Below are positions 1 through 7,060 of a stretch of DNA of 64,000 bases, piece after piece. Each line of letters begins with the position of its first letter. Positions within the stretch are counted from its first letter, which is position 1. Below the pieces are notes generated by a model. That model did not search any database. It had not been told where the DNA came from and worked only from the letters and a program-made list of their open reading frames with translations. Source of the stretch: an uncultured bacterium (GTDB taxonomy: Bacteria > Bacillota > Clostridia > Lachnospirales > Lachnospiraceae); NCBI GenBank assembly GCA_947073545.1, contig CAMTMP010000009.1:62001-126000 (forward strand). The letters run 5' to 3'. The position numbers and the translations under genes were made by a program.

Positions 1-2
1 AG

Positions 3-674
3 GTGGACGCGAAACGAAACCGCGCCGTGGAAGGAACCGGACTCGGTCTGTCCATCACCAGGCATCTGGTGGCGCTGATGGGAGGCGCCATCCGGGTGGA
101 GAGTGTGTACGGGGAAGGTACGGCCTTTATTTTAGACATTCCGCAAAAGATTGTGGATCGGAGAAGCCTGACGGAGGTGCCGAAGGAGACTGTCGGAGAG
201 GAAGAGGAGATACAGGTTTTCACGGCGGAAGACTGCCGGGTGCTGGTGGTGGACGATAACCTTGTCAATCGGAAAGTGGCCAAAGGCTTCCTGCGGCCGT
301 ACGGCTTGATAATCGACGAGGCGGACGGCGGTATGAAGTCCATAGAATGCGTCAGACAGGCGAAATATGATATTATTTTTATGGATCACATGATGCCGGA
401 AATGGACGGTATTGAGGCAGTACAGATCATCCGCAGCGAATGCGGGGAGAACGGTACAATGCCGGTGATTATCGCGCTGACGGCAAACGCCATGGAGGGC
501 GTCAGGGAAATGTTTTTGCAAAACGGTTTTCAAGACTTTATCACCAAGCCGTTAGACAAGAGAGCGCTCAACGAAGCGCTCCGTAAGTGGATACCCGAGA
601 AAAGGCGCAAAGCGCCGGATACTTGGGAGGAGAGCGTGGAAAAAATGAGGAAGGCGAAGTCGGAAGAAAAATAG
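3..674 (+). CDS. Hybrid sensor histidine kinase, C-terminal part (5' end outside window)
   Basis: Only the end of the gene is present; the reading frame is open to the window edge, so the true start lies upstream. Residues 11-16 (GTGLGL) are the G2 box of the HATPase domain. A receiver domain follows at about residues 79-195: acidic pair D84-D85, phospho-acceptor D128 in FMDHMMPEMDG, T160 and K182 (TKPLD). This order, kinase core then receiver, is that of a hybrid kinase that passes phosphate to an internal receiver. The last 25 residues are charged and carry no HPt domain, so a separate phosphotransfer protein may be needed. The input signal cannot be told from this fragment. Confidence 0.9.
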   Translation: MDAKRNRAVEGTGLGLSITRHLVALMGGAIRVESVYGEGTAFILDIPQKIVDRRSLTEVPKETVGEEEEIQVFTAEDCRVLVVDDNLVNRKVAKGFLRPYGLIIDEADGGMKSIECVRQAKYDIIFMDHMMPEMDGIEAVQIIRSECGENGTMPVIIALTANAMEGVREMFLQNGFQDFITKPLDKRALNEALRKWIPEKRRKAPDTWEESVEKMRKAKSEEK

Positions 675-1003
675 AATGAAGAGGCAGCGGCAGTATATTC
701 CGAGCATGGAGGGGATCAGGCATGGCGGATCGGCGGCGCTGTCTGTGCTGTTACTTTGACGGGGCGCCTATGTGTCACTAGTATTTTGTCCTTTCTCTCG
801 AGGAGGTTGTCAGATTTTTAATCTCGGCAGTTGTTTTTCGGAAAAAGAGTTGGATGAAACGGTTATAGCTTATAAACAATGCCGCCTTTGTGTCCGATAT
901 ATATAACAACAGTTTAATAACCGCAAAGGACGCAAAAGCGTCCGCAGCGTGCAGCTGCGGCAAATGGATTTGCCGCTCCGACAGTATCACGGAGGATATA
1001 AGT
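675..1003. other. Non-coding gap upstream of a coiled-coil gene
   Basis: About 330 nt without a convincing gene. It holds short hairpins close to the next gene: GGACGC/GCGTCC near 927-942 and CGGCAAAT/ATTTGCCG near 957-974. A short frame at 724 (18 codons, preceded by GGAGGGG) could be translated, but I see no support for it. Confidence 0.4.
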
Positions 1004-1891
1004 ATGGGCATAAAAGTAGGTACGAATCCGAGTCCGAACCGGACTGCGGCTGCAGAGGCTGAATCTATTAAGCAGAGAACGCAGCAGGATATTAAGAACG
1101 AGTGCGCCGGTATTGCGGCGAGGCAGACGGCGAACGCCATCAGGATTCAAAAACAGAAAGCGAATCAAAAGAAGAAAAAACTGAATTATAATTATAAAAA
1201 GATTTCGAGACAGATTACCATGAACAACACCTCGACGGGTGCACGCAGGGTTATTACGAAAGCCCGTGAGGAGGTAGTCTCCCTTCTCAGAAAGCAGATG
1301 AGCGGAAAATACGACGAGACCGATCTTCGTCATGCGATTATCCATGCCAGAAAGATGGAGCGGGTTGCGCGCAGGAAGAAGAAGCATCTGGAAGAGGAGG
1401 AGAAGGCCGCCGCTACGGGAAAGGGCCTTGTTGAGCAAGGGGCTGCGTCGAACGAGGACGAACGGATGAAAAAGCTCGAGGAGTCCATGGAGCATGTGAA
1501 GGACGAGGAACTGGAGCGGATGCAGGAGCTGATGGAGGAGTATGAGCGGCTCATGCAGGAGCTTGAGGATACCGGCGGGGTCAACGATCTTATGAAGGAG
1601 TATATGGGCGCGTCCGAGCAGGAAATGACACCGGAACAGGTCGATCAGCTCCGGAAAAAACACCGCGCCAATGAGATGAAGGACATCGTGGAAGCGGATA
1701 TGAAATATCTGAAGGCGATGTTCAATAAGCTGGAGAGAGAGAAGCAGGCGGTAAGCCAGCAGGCATTCCAGCAGGAGACGAATCCGGCGGTATCGCTGGA
1801 GCTGCAGGGAGTGGACATTCCGGTTTCCCCGGATGTGGGACAATCGGGGGCAGAGCTGGTGGAAGGCGCCAATGTGGATGCGTTGGCGTAG
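1004..1891 (+). CDS. Unrecognised coiled-coil protein (295 aa)
   Basis: Start chosen at ATG 1004 because GGAGGA lies 7 nt upstream; the frame extends further upstream without a ribosome site. I do not recognise the family. The N-terminus (MGIKVGTNPSPNRT) has no signal peptide. Residues about 60-90 are very basic (Lys/Asn/Tyr runs). The middle, about residues 120-190, is a long charged helix rich in Glu, Lys, Arg and Met, probably a coiled coil. The C-terminus turns neutral and hydrophobic (VSLELQGVDIPVSPDVG). The composition suggests a soluble scaffold or nucleic-acid-associated protein, but that is inference. A terminator follows directly, so it is probably monocistronic. Confidence 0.75.
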   Translation: MGIKVGTNPSPNRTAAAEAESIKQRTQQDIKNECAGIAARQTANAIRIQKQKANQKKKKLNYNYKKISRQITMNNTSTGARRVITKAREEVVSLLRKQMSGKYDETDLRHAIIHARKMERVARRKKKHLEEEEKAAATGKGLVEQGAASNEDERMKKLEESMEHVKDEELERMQELMEEYERLMQELEDTGGVNDLMKEYMGASEQEMTPEQVDQLRKKHRANEMKDIVEADMKYLKAMFNKLEREKQAVSQQAFQQETNPAVSLELQGVDIPVSPDVGQSGAELVEGANVDALA

Positions 1892-1902
1892 AGAGAATAG
1901 CG

Positions 1903-1940
1903 GGGCCTTTGCTATGAAGGATAGCAGAGGCTCTTTTATT
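1903..1940 (+). terminator. Rho-independent terminator after the coiled-coil gene
   Basis: GCCTTTGCTAT (1905-1915) pairs with ATAGCAGAGGC (1921-1931) around a GAAGG loop, with a small internal mismatch. A T-rich tail (TCTTTTATT) follows. Confidence 0.7.
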
Positions 1941-1964
1941 CCATAGGAATTTCAGGAGAGTGGA

Positions 1965-2780
1965 ATGGCGGATTTTCTGAAAACCGAAAAGAAATGCGGA
2001 CTGACCGGAGCCGTGTTAAAAAACACAGCATATATTACGATGCTGATCGATCATTTCTTCGCGGTGGTCTTCCTAAACTACATGAAGACGTATACGGTGA
2101 ACGGCAGATGGGAACCACAGCTTGAGTGGATTTACCGCACCGGCAGGGCTGTGGGAAGGGTTTCCTTTGTACTGTTCACTTTTCTAATTGTGGAGGGCTT
2201 TTTTTATACGAGGAGCAGAGTGTGGTTTCTGGTACGGCTTTTTCTATTTGCCTTGGTGTCTGAGATTCCTTTTGATCTGGCTCTTTCGGGAATACCCTTT
2301 GACCGGAACGGACAGAATGTATATTGGACCCTGTTTCTGGGTGTACTGTTGCTGACGCTGTGGGAGTATCTCTCCCAATATGGGAATGTTTTTGCGGCAG
2401 CGGGACGCTGGGCGGTGCTGTTTGTGGAGTGTGCGGCGGCGTTTCTTGGCTCGACGGATTATCGGTTTATGGGAGTTCTTCTCATATTTACCATGTATCA
2501 GACGAGGGAAAAAGATGAGGGCGTCCGGTTTATGGCCGTGGGACTGGTCATGTTGTTTGGGACATGGGGGTCTAATTTGATCCGCTATGCGGACATGTAC
2601 TCGGCGGATTATCTGTTTCGCTTTTCCTTGCGGGAAATGTACGGATTGCTGGCCTTTGTGTTGATTTTCCTCTATAACGGAGAGAAGGGGCGGCAGTTTC
2701 CGAAGCCGTTTTATTATGGATTTTATCCGGTGCATCTGCTGATCCTGTATGGCATTGCGAGGGTGGCTAGAGTTATGTAA
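1965..2780 (+). CDS. TraX-family integral membrane protein
   Basis: 271 aa, about seven hydrophobic segments. The family pattern is visible: an N-terminal LKNTAYITMLIDHF, then RAVGRVSFVLFTFLIVEGF followed by TRSRVWFLVRLFLFALVSEIPFDL. These match the conserved blocks of TraX-like proteins, which were first described in F-plasmid pilin acetylation and are common as chromosomal genes of unknown role in Firmicutes. There is no conjugation gene nearby, so a pilin role is unlikely here; a membrane acyltransferase-like function is possible. A symmetric hairpin follows the stop and is shared with the convergent methyltransferase gene. Confidence 0.88.
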   Translation: MADFLKTEKKCGLTGAVLKNTAYITMLIDHFFAVVFLNYMKTYTVNGRWEPQLEWIYRTGRAVGRVSFVLFTFLIVEGFFYTRSRVWFLVRLFLFALVSEIPFDLALSGIPFDRNGQNVYWTLFLGVLLLTLWEYLSQYGNVFAAAGRWAVLFVECAAAFLGSTDYRFMGVLLIFTMYQTREKDEGVRFMAVGLVMLFGTWGSNLIRYADMYSADYLFRFSLREMYGLLAFVLIFLYNGEKGRQFPKPFYYGFYPVHLLILYGIARVARVM

Positions 2781-2799
2781 ACATATAAAAGCGGATAGA

Positions 2800-2832
2800 A
2801 AATCCCGGGATATGTATTTGATCCCGGGATTT
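2800..2832. terminator. Bidirectional terminator between convergent genes
   Basis: A 12-bp perfect inverted repeat, AAATCCCGGGAT (2800-2811) and ATCCCGGGATTT (2821-2832), with a 9-nt loop. It lies between the ends of the TraX-like gene (plus) and the methyltransferase gene (minus), with A/T on both sides. Confidence 0.75.
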
Positions 2833-2840
2833 ATGGTGCG

Positions 2841-3716
2841 TTATATAAACCATCTGCCGGAGGCGCCGCACGGTAGCACGAGTCCGTTTGAGGAGACGGG
2901 CAGTCCGATCTCCGAGGATTCCACGTGGCCGCCGTATGCCGGGACAAGGGCGGTGTGTATCATGTAGGTGAGCACTGCGGGCTGCAGTCCGGTGGTGTAG
3001 GAGTTAACGAGGAAAAACAGGGCATTCTTTGACAACAGCTTGGCGGCAAGCTGAATGAGAGGGAACACATTCTCCTCTATCTTCCAGATTTCGCCTTTGG
3101 GACCGCGGCCGTAGGAGGGCGGATCCATGATAATGCCTTCGTAAGTGCTGCCGCGGCGGATTTCCCGTTCCACGAATTTGACGCAGTCGTCCACCAGCCA
3201 GCGGATCGGTGCATCGGAAAGTCCGGAGGCGGCCGCGTTTTCTTTCGCCCATGCGACCATGCCTTTGGAGGCATCCACATGTGTGACAGCCGCGCCCGCC
3301 GCGGCAGCGGCCAGCGTGGCGCCGCCGGTGTAGGCGAAAAGGTTCAGGACTTTGAGGGGACGGCCGGGGTCCTGCGCCTTTGCGTTCTTTATTATACCAG
3401 AAAACCAATCCCAGTTGACGGCCTGCTCCGGAAAAAGTCCCGTGTGTTTGAAGCTGAACGGTTTCAAACGGAAAGTCAGCTTTCGGTAGCGGATGCTCCA
3501 CTCCTCGGGCAGATCAAAAAATTCCCATTCTCCGCCGCCTTTCTGGCTGCGGTGGTAATGACCGTTTTTCTTTTTCCAGTTTATGTCCGTTTTCGGGGTG
3601 TCCCAAATCACTTGGGGATCGGGCCGCACCAAGATAAAACGGCCCCACCGTTCCAGCTTTTCGCCCTTTGAACAGTCTATCACTTCATAGTCTTTCCAGT
3701 TGTCTGCAATCCACAT
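2841..3716 (-). CDS. RlmI/RlmK-like class I SAM-dependent methyltransferase
   Basis: 291 aa from the chosen start. The frame runs 43 codons further upstream, but the ATG at 3716 (MWIADNWKDYEVID) has a GGAGAGG site about 10 nt before it and family members usually begin with this stretch. The SAM-binding motif is NLFAYTGG (residues about 125-132), an acidic VDAS ends strand 2, and the catalytic loop is DPPSYG (198-203). The DPP-type loop is typical of enzymes that methylate rRNA bases. The N-terminal PUA domain of RlmI appears to be absent or reduced. The exact target base cannot be read from the sequence. Confidence 0.85.
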   Translation of the reverse strand: MWIADNWKDYEVIDCSKGEKLERWGRFILVRPDPQVIWDTPKTDINWKKKNGHYHRSQKGGGEWEFFDLPEEWSIRYRKLTFRLKPFSFKHTGLFPEQAVNWDWFSGIIKNAKAQDPGRPLKVLNLFAYTGGATLAAAAAGAAVTHVDASKGMVAWAKENAAASGLSDAPIRWLVDDCVKFVEREIRRGSTYEGIIMDPPSYGRGPKGEIWKIEENVFPLIQLAAKLLSKNALFFLVNSYTTGLQPAVLTYMIHTALVPAYGGHVESSEIGLPVSSNGLVLPCGASGRWFI

Positions 3717-3889
3717 ATATACGTGTCCTCTCCAGTGAAATGGTTGGCACAGCTTGTCCGGCTGCGCTTTTGTCAATCGAAGGTAAGGTGTTATAAGCCA
3801 TCTGTACGCTTTCCATAGGATAGCATATTTTTTAGGGTTGTACAACAGGGGGGATTTGGCAGGGGTACGGGAAGAAAGAAAAAATGTAT

Positions 3890-3917
3890 TTGTTTCCTAA
3901 ATTATATATAGTATAAT
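3890..3917 (+). promoter_or_regulatory. Sigma-A-like promoter of the SGNH hydrolase gene
   Basis: -35 TTGTTT at 3890-3895, 16-bp spacer, perfect -10 TATAAT at 3912-3917, about 87 nt upstream of the ATG. Confidence 0.65.
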
Positions 3918-4003
3918 AGATGACATGGAAGGGCTTGCGGAATATTTCTTCGCAGGTTCGTTTGTTCTAAAGAAAAATATTTTCAGAATGTGAGGACCTG
4001 CAT

Positions 4004-4660
4004 ATGAGTAAAGCGTATATGAAAAAGATCGTGTGTTTCGGAGATTCCAATACCTACGGCTATAACGCGGAGACGATTGACCGTTTTACGGAGGAGGAAA
4101 GATGGACCTGCCTTCTTTCGAAGCATTTGGGAGAAGGCTATGATGTGGTGGAGGAAGGCCTGGAGGGGAGAACGACATGTTTGGATGATCCGCTGTTTGA
4201 GGGCTTGTGCGGCTTTCAGTATTTATACCCGTGTCTCATGACCCATAAGCCTGTGGACTTGCTGCTGATTATGCTGGGCACCAATGACGTGAAGCAGCGT
4301 TTTTCCTGTACGCCTGCGAATGTAGCCAAGGGAATGGAAAGACTGGTACAGAAAGCCATTGATTCCAAAATTGCATTTAGAGACGGAAAACCTAACATTC
4401 TGGTGATTGCGCCGCCTGCGATTGCGCCGGAATATAAAGACACGGATGTTTACGGAGAAATGGGAGAGGGCTGTGACGTAAGAAGCCGCGCGCTTGCGCC
4501 TCTGTATGAGCAGGTGGCGAAAAATCTGGGATGCCATTATTTAGATGCGGGACAGATACCGGGAGTGGAAATGAATCCCTATGACTTTATGCATCTGAGT
4601 TTACAGGCCCATAGCGCATTTGCAAAGTATCTGGCTGAGAAGATTCCCGGCCTGGTTTAG
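4004..4660 (+). CDS. SGNH/GDSL-family hydrolase (arylesterase-like)
   Basis: 218 aa, no signal peptide, so probably cytoplasmic. The four SGNH blocks are visible: nucleophile Ser15 in FGDSNT, Gly in the EGLEGRTT stretch (about 51-58), GTND at 92-95, and the Asp-x-x-His pair D194/H197 (DFMHLS) near the end. Such enzymes hydrolyse esters or remove acetyl groups from sugars. It sits beside a sialic acid cluster, so de-O-acetylation of sialic acids is an attractive but untested role. The ATG at 4004 has AGGA 7 nt upstream; a second in-frame ATG 15 nt later is less well placed. A strong terminator follows. Confidence 0.88.
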   Translation: MSKAYMKKIVCFGDSNTYGYNAETIDRFTEEERWTCLLSKHLGEGYDVVEEGLEGRTTCLDDPLFEGLCGFQYLYPCLMTHKPVDLLLIMLGTNDVKQRFSCTPANVAKGMERLVQKAIDSKIAFRDGKPNILVIAPPAIAPEYKDTDVYGEMGEGCDVRSRALAPLYEQVAKNLGCHYLDAGQIPGVEMNPYDFMHLSLQAHSAFAKYLAEKIPGLV

Positions 4661-4666
4661 AAACAG

Positions 4667-4699
4667 AAAAAGGAGCATTCCGCCGGGATGCTCCTTTTT
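4667..4699. terminator. Terminator between the SGNH hydrolase and ROK kinase genes
   Basis: AAAAAGGAGCAT (4667-4678) pairs perfectly with ATGCTCCTTTTT (4688-4699) around a 9-nt loop. Because A runs and T runs flank both sides, it can stop transcription from either strand between these convergent genes. Confidence 0.85.
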
Positions 4700-4712
4700 G
4701 AACTTGCGGACG

Positions 4713-5594
4713 TCAGACGCCGGACTGCGCCGCCAGATAGTTAGCGCCCCACATGCCGGCAGAGTTGCCGAGCGCAGCGGCGGCAATATGTACATGAGAA
4801 AAGCTGGGCATAATAAACCGGCTCTTTTTCTCCTCGATTTTTTGCAGGATCATAGGCTGGGACATGACACCGCCTCCGAGAATGATGCAGGAGGGATTAT
4901 AGATGTGGGTCAGCGTTGCAAGTCCGAGCATGATTTCATCCACCCATTTGTCAATGATGCCGACCACCGTATCATCGTGGAGCGCATCAAATATTTTTCT
5001 CCCTGTATCAAGATCCGGGCGATAGGGCTTCATCATTTGCAGAAGCCCGGTCGCGGAAGCGTATTTTTCGTAGCATCCGTCAAAGAAATCACTGCCTGAG
5101 AGGCGTGCGTCGCTGTGTGTGATGATGGCGCCAAACTCGCTGGCGGAATAGCTGGAACCATGGAAAACTTTTCTGTCGTTTATAACGGCACCGCCGACTC
5201 CGGTTCCATAGGTCAGCATCAGGAATTGGCTGTAATCCTGGCCGGCGCCGTAAACCGCTTCGCCCAGGGCGGCAGCATTTACGTCATTTTCCACGGAGAC
5301 AGGAACATGAAACAGTTCCTCCAAGGTTTTTTTATATTGGATGCCCGTGTACCCGGGAATATTCTGATTGGCATAGATAATATACCCGTCTTTGACATCA
5401 ACCTGTCCGGCAGTGCTGATGCCGATGGCATCATAACCGGAGTGATTCTGAATCAGGGAAATAACAGTCTCCAATATGTGTTTGCCGCCTTTTTGGGCAT
5501 GGGTGGGAACTTCCCTGGTGTCGGTCAGATTATTGTCCTGACAGACACCGCATTTGATGGAAGTGCCTCCGATATCAAATACAAGATTTTTCAT
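4713..5594 (-). CDS. ROK-family sugar kinase, probably N-acetylmannosamine kinase
   Basis: 293 aa. The start at 5594 (MKNLVFDIGGTS) has GGGAGA about 8 nt upstream. The ATP-binding P-loop DIGGTSIKCGV, the ENDVNAAALGE catalytic block (Asp base) and LTYGTGVGGAV mark a ROK kinase. The cysteine-rich zinc motif (CxCGxxGC) of many ROK proteins is missing; the corresponding region reads ITHSDARLSGSDFFDGC. It lies downstream of nanE and an anomerase gene on the same strand, so the likely substrate is ManNAc (or GlcNAc), giving the 6-phosphate that NanE epimerises. Substrate assignment rests on context. Confidence 0.85.
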   Translation of the reverse strand: MKNLVFDIGGTSIKCGVCQDNNLTDTREVPTHAQKGGKHILETVISLIQNHSGYDAIGISTAGQVDVKDGYIIYANQNIPGYTGIQYKKTLEELFHVPVSVENDVNAAALGEAVYGAGQDYSQFLMLTYGTGVGGAVINDRKVFHGSSYSASEFGAIITHSDARLSGSDFFDGCYEKYASATGLLQMMKPYRPDLDTGRKIFDALHDDTVVGIIDKWVDEIMLGLATLTHIYNPSCIILGGGVMSQPMILQKIEEKKSRFIMPSFSHVHIAAAALGNSAGMWGANYLAAQSGV

Positions 5595-5659
5595 AAATAT
5601 TTCTCCCGTTAGAATGTCTGTCTGGCTTCCTGCCCGCAGGAACACGAATGTACCTAATA

Positions 5660-6109
5660 TTAAATATGAACCTTGCAGACCGCTTTTTTTAAGAACATAT
5701 CGTCGCAGACAGCGATGTTTGGCTTGTGGGGTTCCCCGGCCATGCAGATGATGAAGTTTTCCGTGCCGATCAGGCAGCTTCCCAAATCGGCCGTCACTGC
5801 AGTGCCCACATCGCCTTCTTCGTTATAGTTGATATATTCAGCTTTTGCGCTGTCTCCGGTGTCCACCCGCTCGGTGCCAACCAGATCCATCTGAATATCC
5901 ATGTAGTTTTTGTGAAACTCATACTGTCTTTCCTTAACAGGAGCGGCAGAGGTTTCCATGACATTGATAAACACATTGTCCTGATCCACAATCGTTTTGC
6001 CGACAGGCAGCTCGTTCAGATCATGGGAAACGATAAAATCAATGGCGGTATCCAGATTCTTATTCATACCTTTATACAATTTGAGATTAGACATTTTATC
6101 ATAAATCAT
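5660..6109 (-). CDS. YhcH/YjgK/YiaL-family protein (NanQ-like sialic acid anomerase)
   Basis: 149 aa, a single cupin-like domain. Family hallmarks are the ERQYEFHKNYMDIQ stretch (about 71-84), whose His and Glu are metal or substrate ligands, and the C-terminal GEPHKPNIAV. Members in nan operons speed up conversion between sialic acid anomers so that the lyase receives its preferred form. Here it lies between nanE (9 nt upstream) and the ROK kinase (65 nt downstream) on the same strand, which supports that job. Confidence 0.87.
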   Translation of the reverse strand: MIYDKMSNLKLYKGMNKNLDTAIDFIVSHDLNELPVGKTIVDQDNVFINVMETSAAPVKERQYEFHKNYMDIQMDLVGTERVDTGDSAKAEYINYNEEGDVGTAVTADLGSCLIGTENFIICMAGEPHKPNIAVCDDMFLKKAVCKVHI

Positions 6110-6118
6110 AAGAGTCTC

Positions 6119-6817
6119 CTATTTGATGCCGCTATAAAACCGCTGTGCTATTTCCAAAGGTCTGGTGATCGCACCGCCCACGACTACCGCGTGTACGCCG
6201 AGTGAAAGCATTTTTTTGGCCTGCTCGGGCGTATGGATTTTTCCCTCGGCAATGACGGGAATCGTCAGAGCAGATACTAATTTCTCTGCCAGTGGAAAAT
6301 CCGGGCCGTCCGTTTTGGGCGAGTAGTCCGTGTAACCGCTTAAAGTAGTGCCTACAAGCTGCACCCCGCATTCGGCGGCGTTTACGCCCTCATCAACTGT
6401 GGAGATATCCGCCATCAACACAATGTCAGGATATTTTTCCTTAATCTGCGCAATAAATTCGTTGATGGTACTGCCGTCTCCCCGCTCTCTCATGGTGCAG
6501 TCCAAGGCAACGATGTCTGCCTCGGCATCGACCAGTTCATCTATCTCTTTCATGGTTGGAGTAATATAGGAAGCATAGCCTTCTACTACGCGCTTTACCA
6601 AGCCGATCACAGGCAGGCCGGTGGCTTCCTTGATAGCAACGACGTCCCGGATGCTGCTGGTACGGATGCACTTGCTGCCCGCCTGCTTGGCAGCATTTGC
6701 AAAAAATGGCATGATGGACATGTCCTGACAGTACATGGGCTCACTTGGTAGAGCCTGACAGGATACGATAATAGAACCTTTGGTGGCAGCTAGTATGTCT
6801 GCTAAGTTTGCTCTCAT
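6119..6817 (-). CDS. nanE: N-acylglucosamine-6-phosphate 2-epimerase (ManNAc-6-P epimerase)
   Basis: 232 aa TIM-barrel enzyme converting ManNAc-6-phosphate to GlcNAc-6-phosphate, the last sialic-acid-specific step. The start at 6817 (MRANLADIL) is set by GGAGG 5-6 nt before it; upstream in-frame ATGs lack such a site. Family features: IVSCQALPSEPM near the N-terminus, VGLVKR in the middle, ALDCTMRERGDG, MADISTVDEG and the phosphate-binding end VIAEGKIHTPEQA and VVVGGAITRP. It is the first gene of the minus-strand arm and has its own promoter, divergent from the transporter arm. Confidence 0.95.
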   Translation of the reverse strand: MRANLADILAATKGSIIVSCQALPSEPMYCQDMSIMPFFANAAKQAGSKCIRTSSIRDVVAIKEATGLPVIGLVKRVVEGYASYITPTMKEIDELVDAEADIVALDCTMRERGDGSTINEFIAQIKEKYPDIVLMADISTVDEGVNAAECGVQLVGTTLSGYTDYSPKTDGPDFPLAEKLVSALTIPVIAEGKIHTPEQAKKMLSLGVHAVVVGGAITRPLEIAQRFYSGIK

Positions 6818-6875
6818 AATTTCCTCCATTCTTTCGGTTTCGGTCGAGTTAATATTCTCATGATGTGATGCCACC

Positions 6876-6904
6876 ATTATAACATGAAAAAAATTTCCGG
6901 ACAA
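6876..6904 (-). promoter_or_regulatory. Promoter of the nanE arm
   Basis: On the minus strand: -35 TTGTCC (6904-6899), 17-bp spacer, perfect -10 TATAAT (6881-6876), about 60 nt upstream of nanE. It is divergent from the transporter promoter 60 bp away. Confidence 0.75.
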
Positions 6905-6963
6905 TAAAAAAATAAAAAAATATTCATATTACAATCAGAAATGAAAACTTTTTTAAAATCGTA

Positions 6964-6992
6964 TTGACAAAATATTCGATTCAAAGTAAAAT
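6964..6992 (+). promoter_or_regulatory. Promoter of the sialic acid transporter arm
   Basis: Consensus -35 TTGACA at 6964-6969, 17-bp spacer, -10 TAAAAT at 6987-6992. Transcription should start near 7000, just before a 19-bp tandem repeat. Confidence 0.85.
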
Positions 6993-7011
6993 TTAAGTAC
7001 ACTATCATTAA

Positions 7012-7049
7012 TGATCATTACATGCATGAATGGTCATTACATACATGAA
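7012..7049 (+). repeat. 19-bp tandem direct repeat, candidate operator
   Basis: Two abutting 19-bp units, 7012-7030 and 7031-7049, differ at two positions; the shared core is GTCATTACAT/GATCATTACAT followed by RCATGAA. They fill the 5' untranslated region between the predicted start point and the GGAGAGG ribosome site. The position suits a repressor site for the RpiR protein encoded at the end of this arm, though a role in translation is also possible. Confidence 0.6.
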
Positions 7050-7060
7050 AGGAGAGGAAA

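Noticed and set aside
724..780. 18-codon ORF in the first gap
   Set aside because: It has a plausible ribosome site, but is too short and featureless to support without conservation data.
914..1843. 309-codon minus-strand frame over the coiled-coil gene
   Set aside because: Composition is that of a shadow frame (Leu/His/Arg runs) and there is no ribosome site; the plus-strand gene has GGAGGA.
1965..2780. Sign of a conjugative element because of TraX similarity
   Set aside because: TraX-like proteins are common chromosomal proteins in Firmicutes, and no relaxase, coupling protein or type IV secretion gene is present.
3717..3845. N-terminal extension of the methyltransferase
   Set aside because: In frame, but it precedes a better start with a ribosome site and is not typical of the family.
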